Of a DNA stretch of 64,000 bases, positions 28,237 through 35,210 are shown piece after piece; the first letter of the stretch is position 1, and each line of letters begins with the position of its first letter. The position numbers and the translations under genes are program-made. The notes beneath the pieces were generated by a model, which ran no database searches, was not told the origin of the DNA, and saw nothing but the letters and a program-made list of their open reading frames with translations. Source of the DNA: an uncultured Roseburia sp. (lineage in GTDB: Bacteria > Bacillota > Clostridia > Lachnospirales > Lachnospiraceae); contig CANRYS010000008.1 of assembly GCA_947644305.1 (NCBI GenBank), forward strand, positions 1-64,000, in the 5' to 3' direction.

Positions 28237-28989
28237 TTATTCCAGTTCTCCAAGCCAGTCTAATTGCTTGTTGGATATTTCTTTGAGGTTGATTCCGAAT
28301 CCGGAATATCCACTCTGCAATAGTAAATTTGCATTTTTTATTTTTGAGACTCGTCTTACAGAATCCATGAATGCATTGATTTTCATATTCCAAACCTCGG
28401 AGTGGTTATATTTGAAACCTTCACAATTCACCATGGCAGAAATCATATTTTTTAATTGTGAATGGTATTCTTTGTTTTTGTTTCTTTCATATTCATCTCT
28501 TGCATCTTCAATCAGGATCATTTTGGTGGACTCGTTGGCAGGCAGTTTGTTATCTCTCTGTATCATATGGACCTGACAGATATAATTCATCATCCGATCG
28601 TAGGTGGATTCATCTATGATAACAGGCTGGTTTTCTATATCCTGATATAAGAACACAGATCCATTTTCTTTATGCTGCATGATCTGAAACCGATTGAGAT
28701 CCAGATTGCCAAACAGGATGGAAGTTTTTTTCTGTGGATATAATTTGCATAGGGTGCTGTAAAACAGTTCAAATGGAGTGATGGATGTGTAGTCAACTCC
28801 CATTTTCCACAACTGGTATTTCATGGATTGCGGCGTCGCAGTCAGTTGATAGACCATCGAATAGTAATCCTGTTCTCCGTATTGGCAAATCTCTTCCAGT
28901 GTCGCCTGATGGATCACAATGTGATCTGATACGATATAATCCTGTCCCCGGTATATTTTTAATTCATCGTTTTCTTGCGTCGCAATCAC
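28237..28989 (-). CDS. Phage-type protein upstream of the tail tube, 250 aa
   Basis: I do not recognise it with certainty. The GTG start at 28989 follows AGGAAAGG; an in-frame TAG lies just upstream. The text (LKIYRGQDYIVSDHIVIHQA, then TPFELFYSTLCKLYP, then FGNLDLNRFQIM) is soluble and mixed alpha/beta. Comparable proteins occur near tail genes of clostridial phages, possibly as a minor tail or assembly protein. It is separated from the polymerase gene by 145 bp that may hold a promoter. Confidence 0.5.
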   Translation of the reverse strand: MIATQENDELKIYRGQDYIVSDHIVIHQATLEEICQYGEQDYYSMVYQLTATPQSMKYQLWKMGVDYTSITPFELFYSTLCKLYPQKKTSILFGNLDLNRFQIMQHKENGSVFLYQDIENQPVIIDESTYDRMMNYICQVHMIQRDNKLPANESTKMILIEDARDEYERNKNKEYHSQLKNMISAMVNCEGFKYNHSEVWNMKINAFMDSVRRVSKIKNANLLLQSGYSGFGINLKEISNKQLDWLGELE

Positions 28990-29047
28990 CAGCCTTTCCT
29001 ATTTGGTTGTACAAGTGGGGGAACGAGAGCTCTTCTTTTCCCTTCAT
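28964..29047 (-). CDS. Possible 27-aa leader ORF overlapping the 250-aa gene
   Basis: ATG 29047 follows AGGTGAT and the frame (MKGKEELSFPHLYNQIGKAG) ends 26 nt inside the 250-aa gene in another frame. It could couple translation or feed a +1 shift at CGA-TGA. Support is only the ribosome binding site and the overlap. Confidence 0.25.
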   Translation of the reverse strand: MKGKEELSFPHLYNQIGKAGDCDARKR

Positions 29048-29134
29048 AGATCACCTAACAATTTGTAAAATAGAACATATTTTCGGGTGTTTTTGGTATG
29101 ATCCTGGCGTTGAATGTACAAAAAAACATCAAAA

Positions 29135-31756
29135 TTAGCAATGATTAGAGAAAATCTTTAATAAGTTTCCGCTGTTTACCTGAAATAAAACTTTTAATAG
29201 GAGAGATCTGTTCATATCTAACTGCTTTTTTAATTGTCTATTCCGGTTTACATTGCATGTTATGAGAAAGGCCCGGTCAATGAGCCAGGACATAAGCCCA
29301 ATGTAGGAATCCGATAAATATACTTTGCGGATACTGGAGACCATATCTTCAAAATCCTTTCTTAATAATAAGTAATCATCGCAGCGATCGGAGATATTTT
29401 CGCCACTTGTATTGTATTGATATAGGTGAAGGGAATATTTGGCGATCAGATCCTCTACTTTTTTTGATTTCCTACGGTCTTTTTCCAGTTCGAATTTTTT
29501 GTAAAAATAGGACATGGGAAGAGTGGCAGCAGTGTTGCGAAAACGGTTTAATCTGAGATCGTACAGGCAGTTCATGGGGCAGTGCAGTCTGGGATTGATT
29601 TTCTCAGGGTTTATATTGGGGTGAATCAGTTTCCAGAAGTTTGGATATTTATGTCTTTGTATTTCCATATCTTCTTTGATCCGCTGGATCTCATCTGTGA
29701 GCTGTATGTCAAAGCAACGTTTGGCGTTGTCGATGGCGACTTGCGCCAGCACCGACAGGATACAAACATAGTTCGTGTATTTTGAATCGGTAAAATTGCA
29801 GGCATAGGTCTGGGCGATCTGAGCGAGATTACTCGACTCCCCAATATCTCTCTGGCAGTTTGCCAGGCGGTTGTCGAGCATTGCAAAATCATCCATAGTG
29901 TTCCGATATACATTTTTTTCCTTTGGAATGTTATTGACGATGGTTGGATGGTCGGCATAACATTTCCTTGCATGTTCTACGATATCTACCTGATCGGTGC
30001 AGTAACCGCTGTCAGAATCCTGGTCTGAGCCGTTGTTTCTGTCCTGAAAATCGGTACCGATCATATTGACAGCGAGGATGAGTTTCCCAAATCGGAAATA
30101 TTTTTTCAGTTTTTCGTGACAGGTATTATGTAAATAGGTCAAATTGTTTTTTGAATTGAAGGGACTTCGAAAGAACGCCAGGTGGCGATCCACCTCAAAC
30201 CGTTCCGTATAACACTGGATTGTGCCCGTTTCTGTCTGAAAGGTATCGTCATCGTCGACGCTGTCCTTATTTCCTGTGGCGCCATATAACAACATGGCAT
30301 ATGGAGAGCCAACGATAACAAGATTTTCTGCATTCTGAATGAGCTTTCCTGTTTTCATGTTTCTGACATAGGTTTTTATGATCGCTTTCCTGCGTTCTCT
30401 GAAATATTCGCTTCTTGTAAATTCCCTGTTTTGTTTGCTCAGGGCGACCAATACTTCGTGGTCATTGGAAAAATTACTATTTTTTTGAAGGTATTCCAGG
30501 AAAAATTCATCGTCCCGTTTTAATCGTTCCACATAGGTGACGCTTTCCCTAGTTACATTGTCCATGATGCTCTCATCCAGGGAATTAACCATCTGATAAC
30601 TCATTTTTTGTACGTCTCCCAGTTTACTTTTATGTGCTGTTTTTACAATGCCAAACAGATTATGGTTTTCATTTACTTTTTTACACCAATCATCATAGGA
30701 TTTGTTGAACTTTAACCATTTCATGGAGTGATTGGTGGTGATGACTTCGATGTCTTTTACAAAATGTTCCCTGCCAAACATATCTTTTACTGTGGCGTCA
30801 GGGTAGTACTCACCAAAATAATCCTGAAAAAATGTTTGGATGTTGCTGCAAAAGGCAGCCATCTTGCAAAAATGGTGTCTTAGTAGAATGTAACCATCTG
30901 CCCATTCAGGGAAAATACTGCTGTCGATCAGTGCCTGACCATCAAATAAGGTGTTTTTCAATTCATAGTGATCGATGCGTCTAGCATGGCAGTGCTTGTC
31001 CTGATCCGTTTCGATGCTGATTACATTTGTAATAAAAGACTTATCAATGTCCTCTAGGATCAGAATGTTTCTGGGATTTATCTTGATTCGATCCACGATG
31101 GTGCTGGATACTAGGGGAGCATAGGCGCTGAGCTCAAGAATTTGTGCGTTGTTTTCAGGGCATTTAATTCCCATATACAGAAAATTCTGTGCTTTTTTAT
31201 GTAATTTGTCTCTTATAAACATACAAGATCCCTTTTTGGCTTTTCCCGTGCTGCGGTAGAGCATTTTATAGTGGATCACTTCACGCTTTTTTATGGTTCC
31301 ATCTCGTTTTCGTGAGATATATTCCACATCCACGCCATCGTTATAAAGTAGCCTTCTGATTTCTTCTTTGGAGAGTCTCTCATATTTTTCTTTGTTTTCA
31401 CGGGCAAAGGCGATACATTCCATGATCCACTTACGCTTTTTCATCTTTTTATCCATTTCATTTTGATTGTTCCGAGATTTTGCCTCCTTATATTCCAGTC
31501 GTGCCTTTTTTGCTGTTTTTTTCAGATGTTCCATCTCCTGTTCATAGGATCTTGTGCCAAAGTTAAATTCAAGGCAGATGATATCCCGTGTGGATTCATC
31601 TTTCAAAAGCTTTAGTCCATTTTCTTTTAAATAATCGCAAAACAGACTATTGGTAAACATCGCATTGGTTACCTCATAGTGGCTGCGCAAGCCTCTGTTG
31701 TATTCCAGCAGGGTACTGGCTTCTATATTCTTGATTCGTATGCCGTATTCACTCAT
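29135..31756 (-). CDS. Putative single-chain two-barrel RNA polymerase (YonO/RdRP-like)
   Basis: The product is 873 aa. The catalytic signature of two-double-psi-barrel polymerases appears as GSDQDSDSGY at 576-585, with D578, D580 and D582 in a DxDxD array (DbDGD in eukaryotic RdRPs, DFDGD in RNAP beta-prime). An upstream FFRSPFNSKNN with R530 and a downstream AIDNAKRCFDI with D676 sit where RdRP-family enzymes keep their RxP and AVDxxK elements. The Gly of the classical motif is Ser here. SPbeta YonO, of this superfamily, is a DNA-dependent RNA polymerase for phage genes. Its place at the head of the tail series suggests it transcribes that module. The start overlaps the preceding gene by 8 nt, behind GAAGGAGG. 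Confidence 0.65.
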   Translation of the reverse strand: MSEYGIRIKNIEASTLLEYNRGLRSHYEVTNAMFTNSLFCDYLKENGLKLLKDESTRDIICLEFNFGTRSYEQEMEHLKKTAKKARLEYKEAKSRNNQNEMDKKMKKRKWIMECIAFARENKEKYERLSKEEIRRLLYNDGVDVEYISRKRDGTIKKREVIHYKMLYRSTGKAKKGSCMFIRDKLHKKAQNFLYMGIKCPENNAQILELSAYAPLVSSTIVDRIKINPRNILILEDIDKSFITNVISIETDQDKHCHARRIDHYELKNTLFDGQALIDSSIFPEWADGYILLRHHFCKMAAFCSNIQTFFQDYFGEYYPDATVKDMFGREHFVKDIEVITTNHSMKWLKFNKSYDDWCKKVNENHNLFGIVKTAHKSKLGDVQKMSYQMVNSLDESIMDNVTRESVTYVERLKRDDEFFLEYLQKNSNFSNDHEVLVALSKQNREFTRSEYFRERRKAIIKTYVRNMKTGKLIQNAENLVIVGSPYAMLLYGATGNKDSVDDDDTFQTETGTIQCYTERFEVDRHLAFFRSPFNSKNNLTYLHNTCHEKLKKYFRFGKLILAVNMIGTDFQDRNNGSDQDSDSGYCTDQVDIVEHARKCYADHPTIVNNIPKEKNVYRNTMDDFAMLDNRLANCQRDIGESSNLAQIAQTYACNFTDSKYTNYVCILSVLAQVAIDNAKRCFDIQLTDEIQRIKEDMEIQRHKYPNFWKLIHPNINPEKINPRLHCPMNCLYDLRLNRFRNTAATLPMSYFYKKFELEKDRRKSKKVEDLIAKYSLHLYQYNTSGENISDRCDDYLLLRKDFEDMVSSIRKVYLSDSYIGLMSWLIDRAFLITCNVNRNRQLKKQLDMNRSLLLKVLFQVNSGNLLKIFSNHC

Positions 31757-32342
31757 TGGTAAATCCTCCTTCCTTGTGAAGATTGGAAGAGTCTAACCAG
31801 ACTTCCCAGTATCCGTCGCAATATTTAGTTTTTAAATCATGAAAATGTAATTTTGCCAGATCCATGATCTGATAGATGTAGTAGCAATAATCCACCTGTC
31901 CAGCACGGATGTTTCGCAGAATATCGTTGATAAAGGTACAGTAGGACTGCCAGTTTGTACAGCCATCGTAGGTACGACAGTTCTCGGTCCATCCTCTAGC
32001 TGATTCTTTTGAAAATCTGCCTCCGAGTTTTTGTACCTTTTTGTTATAAGGTGTGATAAATAATTTACGGATTTCAAATTCTTTCTGCCATGTTTCATCG
32101 GTGAGATGTTCCGCTGGGCGGCCATCTGTATTAGATATCAATTGCATTTTTTTTAATTCTTCCAGATTCATACGTTTGTATTTTTGCTCCTTTTCTGTCC
32201 TGTTTTTTCTTTTTTCCAGTGTTTGTTGGAGATGGATTGCCTCCATCTGATTCTGTATTCTCCTTTTGTTTGGATAGGAAGTATTAAAGTCTTCCATTTC
32301 TATGTATCCTCCAAAGACAGAATGATTTGTGATCATATTCAT
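31749..32342 (-). CDS. Unknown protein preceding the polymerase, 197 aa
   Basis: The first part (20-65) is charged helix (KRKNRTEKEQKYKRMNLEEL); the second is mixed with many aromatic and Cys residues (WTENCRTYDGCTNWQSYCTF). No family was recognised. ATG 32342 is behind AAAGGAG and the 3' end overlaps the polymerase gene, so the two are translationally coupled. It could be a polymerase partner, for example a promoter-recognition or DNA-binding subunit; this rests only on position. Confidence 0.6.
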   Translation of the reverse strand: MNMITNHSVFGGYIEMEDFNTSYPNKRRIQNQMEAIHLQQTLEKRKNRTEKEQKYKRMNLEELKKMQLISNTDGRPAEHLTDETWQKEFEIRKLFITPYNKKVQKLGGRFSKESARGWTENCRTYDGCTNWQSYCTFINDILRNIRAGQVDYCYYIYQIMDLAKLHFHDLKTKYCDGYWEVWLDSSNLHKEGGFTNE

Positions 32343-32408
32343 CGTCTCCTTTCGTTTTGTGCTGACAGTACACTAGCTATTTCTCTAACTGTTTTTCCAG
32401 TAGACCCA

Positions 32409-32426
32409 TTCTGCGTGCTCGCAGAA
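32409..32426. promoter_or_regulatory. Inverted repeat in the divergent control region
   Basis: TTCTGCG-TGCT-CGCAGAA is a perfect 7-bp palindrome with a 4-bp centre between the two divergent operons. No T-run follows, so an operator or a small RNA stem is more likely than a terminator. Confidence 0.45.
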
Positions 32427-32429
32427 TCA

Positions 32430-32479
32430 AAACAAATGTTCGAAAATGTATTGACATCGTAGAACGTTTGTTCTATAAT
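32430..32479 (+). promoter_or_regulatory. Sigma-A promoter of the sigma-factor operon with LexA (SOS) boxes
   Basis: TTGACA (32451-32456), 17 bp and TATAAT (32474-32479) form a consensus promoter. Its spacer holds AGAACGTTTGTTCT (32461-32474), a perfect GAAC-N4-GTTC core of the Firmicutes LexA/DinR box. A second, one-mismatch site, AAACAAATGTTC, is at 32430-32441, centred 32 bp away (about three helical turns). LexA bound here would block polymerase. Confidence 0.75.
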
Positions 32480-32516
32480 GGTTTTTGCAAAGAACAAATC
32501 ACATAGGAGGTGTGAA

Positions 32517-33077
32517 ATGGAAGAAATATTAACGTTGTATTATAAAAACAATGCGCGGAAACTTCATGATATCGTGGATAAAATACTTCTACGATTTGGA
32601 GGTTTGTCAGATAAGGACGTAGATGATTTTTATTCTCTTGCCAATGAAGTATTTGCGGATGCCATAAGAAGATATGATGAAGCTCAGTCCTTTGATGGTT
32701 TTTTATATTCTTGTCTTACCAATAAAATAAAGACAGAGATTACAAGAAGAAACAGATATAAGAGAAGGGCAGATCGCTTGTCTGTACCCATCGATCTACC
32801 CGTTGGTGATGATGAACATTGTACTTTGGCGGATGTGATACCTTCTGATATCAATATTGAAAAGGAAGTTTTGGAGAAAGGAATGGATCATATGGATCAA
32901 AAGATCCAGAATTATCTGGGAAGCCTTTCTAAGATTCAGAGAAGGATCATCGAAATGAAAATGCAGGATATCGGGACAAAATGTATCAAAAAGCAGCTAA
33001 ATCTTACAGATAAGCAGTATCAGTCGTATATGAGGCAGGCAGTACAGTATGAACATATTAGGTTTTTGCATAATTAG
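32517..33077 (+). CDS. Sigma-70-family (ECF-like) RNA polymerase sigma factor
   Basis: The product is 186 aa. Region 2 is at about 20-85 (LANEVFADAIRRYDEAQSFD, then LYSCLTNKIKTEITRRNRYK) and region 4 at about 130-180 (LSKIQRRIIEMKMQD, then LNLTDKQYQSYMRQ). It should redirect host RNA polymerase. ATG 32517 is chosen because AGGAGG lies 6 nt upstream; a frame starting at 32478 would begin inside the -10 box. Its divergent position, facing the 197-aa/polymerase operon, suggests it activates the island. No anti-sigma gene is seen. Its last 12 codons lie inside the first copy of an 80-bp repeat. Confidence 0.8.
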   Translation: MEEILTLYYKNNARKLHDIVDKILLRFGGLSDKDVDDFYSLANEVFADAIRRYDEAQSFDGFLYSCLTNKIKTEITRRNRYKRRADRLSVPIDLPVGDDEHCTLADVIPSDINIEKEVLEKGMDHMDQKIQNYLGSLSKIQRRIIEMKMQDIGTKCIKKQLNLTDKQYQSYMRQAVQYEHIRFLHN

Positions 33078-33280
33078 AGTCATGGTGTTATCGGGAGGAG
33101 GTATGAAAGATGAGATGGGCAGTACAGTATGAACATATTAGGTTTTTGCATAATTAGAGTCATAGTGTTATCGGGAGGAGGTATGAAAGATGAGATGGGC
33201 AGTACAGTATGAATATATTAGGTTTTTGCATAATTAGAGTTATGGTGTTATCGGGAGGAGGTATGAAAGATGAGATGGGC
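33041..33280 (+). repeat. 80-bp tandem repeat, three near-perfect copies
   Basis: Copies at 33041-33120, 33121-33200 and 33201-33280 differ at only a few bases. Each holds the sigma-factor C-terminal codons and stop, a GGGAGGAGG ribosome binding site and the ATGAGATGG start of the next gene. Copies 1-2 therefore create two 15-codon mini-ORFs (33110-33157, 33190-33237) before the real start at 33270. Confidence 0.95.
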
Positions 33281-34712
33281 AGGATTGGAAAAGAACAAGA
33301 GAGAGTTTCACTCTACAAAATATTATGTGAATGCAGTGAAGAAAGAGACGGTGAGGATCGATCATCCCCAGCAACGGGAATCGGGACAGTGGCCTCCAGA
33401 ATACCGTGACGGTCTGATTGGGACGGTTCTGAAAAATGAAGATATTCCTTACATTGTCATTTGTGAGCAGGTGACAGAAAGGGGAGTGGATAATTATCTC
33501 ATCGATGGCATTCAGCGGGTAACGACAATTTTTAATTATAGGGTAGGGGCCTTTAAGCTGGGAAATAAATTGGAACACCCTCTTATTGAGTATCAGGTGA
33601 ACCGATTGGACGAGAAGGGAAAACCAATGCGAGATGAGAGCGGAAACTTAATTCATGATACCATCGTATGTGATATCCGAGGGAAGGGATATAAGGATCT
33701 GCCAGAGGAACTACAGGAGCTTTTTGATGAATTTCAACTGATGGAAGTAAAGCATCTGAATTGCTCCGATGATCAAATCGGTTATCATCTAAGACGATAT
33801 AATCACGCAAAGAAAATGGGGGCAAGTCAGAATGGCATTACTTACTTGGATAAAAATATCGCGATGCATGTAAAGAATATTACCTCCACTCATACCTTTT
33901 TTAAAGATTTAGGAAATTTTAAGCCTGCAGAAAGAAATAACGATACCCTGAACAGAGTGGTTCTAGAAAGTTTTATGGCTACATATTTTATGGATCGTTG
34001 GAAAAGTCCGCTAAAGGATATCTGCTTTTTCTTAAATGACAATCTTCAAGAAGAAATGATTGCAACGTTGAAACAAGAACTGGATTCCATCTCAGAGGTT
34101 ATGAGAGAGCCTGTGGCAGAAATGTTTACCTCGAAAAATTCATTTCTTTGGTTTGTGACATATCATAAGTTTTGTGAAACGGGGATATCATCAGAACGAT
34201 TTATGGACTTTATGGAGGCATTTAAAACGAACTTTCACAGCAAAGAATGGCATGGGAAAACTTTTGATGACATGAATAAGGTAAGTACAAAGAAAAAGAG
34301 TTGTATCATAGAAAAGTTACAACTGCTGGAGGACTTTATGCAGGAGTTTTTGGATGCAGCAGATGATGGGGAAAAAGTGGGTCTGTTAGACTTTATAAAG
34401 GAGAATGTAAAGAAAGAGGCGGAACAGGAAGATCTTGCGCTCTATCAGGATATGCTGGATGATCTGATATTGGAGGTGAATAACGATACAAAGCTGCTGG
34501 ACATAGAAAACAGAGCTTCTTTAACTGCTCTGGTAGGTTACGCATGTGAGCAGGATATCGATTTAGACGAGTGGTTTGTCGAGTATTTTAAGACACATAC
34601 TGTTTACAGGAAGGATCAAAAAAGTAATTTCAGGTGTATGGTAAATGATTTACAAAAGTTTATCAAAAAGGGGGAAAGGAATGGCAGAAAATCTATGGTT
34701 GAATACATATAG
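33270..34712 (+). CDS. DUF262-type (ParB/GmrS N-domain-like) protein
   Basis: The product is 480 aa. The N-terminal domain carries the DUF262 signature: RESGQWPPEYRDGLIGTVLK, then YLIDGIQRVTTIFNYRVGAF (family DGQQRxTT). This fold is related to ParB and to the GmrSD and phosphorothioate-linked nucleases, which use NTP at this site. No HNH/DUF1524 domain is seen at the C-terminus, so nuclease activity is not supported. The start is ATG 33270, 8 nt after GGAGG. It lies in the sigma operon with 32-nt overlap to the next gene, so a regulatory or DNA-binding role for the island, or a defence role, is possible. Confidence 0.65.
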   Translation: MRWAGLEKNKREFHSTKYYVNAVKKETVRIDHPQQRESGQWPPEYRDGLIGTVLKNEDIPYIVICEQVTERGVDNYLIDGIQRVTTIFNYRVGAFKLGNKLEHPLIEYQVNRLDEKGKPMRDESGNLIHDTIVCDIRGKGYKDLPEELQELFDEFQLMEVKHLNCSDDQIGYHLRRYNHAKKMGASQNGITYLDKNIAMHVKNITSTHTFFKDLGNFKPAERNNDTLNRVVLESFMATYFMDRWKSPLKDICFFLNDNLQEEMIATLKQELDSISEVMREPVAEMFTSKNSFLWFVTYHKFCETGISSERFMDFMEAFKTNFHSKEWHGKTFDDMNKVSTKKKSCIIEKLQLLEDFMQEFLDAADDGEKVGLLDFIKENVKKEAEQEDLALYQDMLDDLILEVNNDTKLLDIENRASLTALVGYACEQDIDLDEWFVEYFKTHTVYRKDQKSNFRCMVNDLQKFIKKGERNGRKSMVEYI

Positions 34713-35019
34713 AATGATGGATACGAGCAAAGGGCATTTGCGGAAATGTGGTTTTCGCTGGCATAGCGCTGTAACAGATCAGTATACTTCTAACTATATT
34801 TATTCATTTCCGCTAGTGAAATATAAAAAATATCCTTGTGTTATTTGTGAGATTGTTGTCACGAGAAATACAGGGGAAACGATATGTAACGTGTATGATG
34901 GCAATCACAATCTCTATTTTCCGTTTTATTCAGATTTCTTTTTGTATAGGAGATGGAAGGAAAGAATGAACCGAGGGATCAAAAAGGAATTTAAAAGGCT
35001 TGGGATCATACGAGTATAA
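34681..35019 (+). CDS. Unknown 112-aa protein at the end of the sigma operon
   Basis: ATG 34681 is behind GGGGGAAAGGA and overlaps the DUF262 gene by 32 nt. The protein is basic with several Cys and aromatics (KYKKYPCVICEIVV, then ETICNVYDGNHNLYFPFYSD) and a Lys/Arg-rich C-terminus (RRWKERMNRGIKKEFKRL), possibly for nucleic-acid binding. No family was recognised. A duplicated piece of its 3' end follows directly. Confidence 0.6.
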   Translation: MAENLWLNTYRMMDTSKGHLRKCGFRWHSAVTDQYTSNYIYSFPLVKYKKYPCVICEIVVTRNTGETICNVYDGNHNLYFPFYSDFFLYRRWKERMNRGIKKEFKRLGIIRV

Positions 35020-35133
35020 GGGAGAGTATTTTTTCCATTTTATTCAGACTTCATTCTATACAGGAAACGGAAAGAAAGGATAAACCGAAGAATCAAGAAG
35101 GAGTTTAAAAGACTGGGGATCATACAGATATGA
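35020..35133 (+). pseudogene. Tandem duplicate of the 3' end of the 112-aa gene
   Basis: Directly after the TAA, and in the same frame, lies FFPFYSDFILYRKRKERINR and a LGIIQI ending with TGA. It closely repeats the last 35 residues of the gene before it but has no start. It is a remnant of a tandem copy or the result of a partial duplication. Confidence 0.75.
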
Positions 35134-35150
35134 AGGGATTATAGACCTTT

Positions 35151-35196
35151 GAAAAAATAAAACAGGCAACAATCGGAAAGATTTCCGATTGTTGCC
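35151..35196 (-). terminator. Terminator of the right YHYH gene
   Basis: A perfect 15-bp stem (GGCAACAATCGGAAA / TTTCCGATTGTTGCC) is followed on the minus strand by TGTTTTATTTTTTC. Confidence 0.85.
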
Positions 35197-35210
35197 CCAG
35201 AGCACGATCC

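Noticed and set aside
7616-32342. Contractile (R-type) tail
   Set aside because: No sheath, spike, hub lysozyme or wedge proteins were recognised; Dit/Tal/BppU belong to non-contractile tails.
33041-33280. CRISPR array
   Set aside because: The three units are contiguous with no variable spacers, and no cas genes exist; they are a gene-junction tandem repeat.
33270-34712. Complete GmrSD-type restriction enzyme
   Set aside because: Only the DUF262 domain is visible; no DUF1524/HNH motif is seen at the C-terminus.
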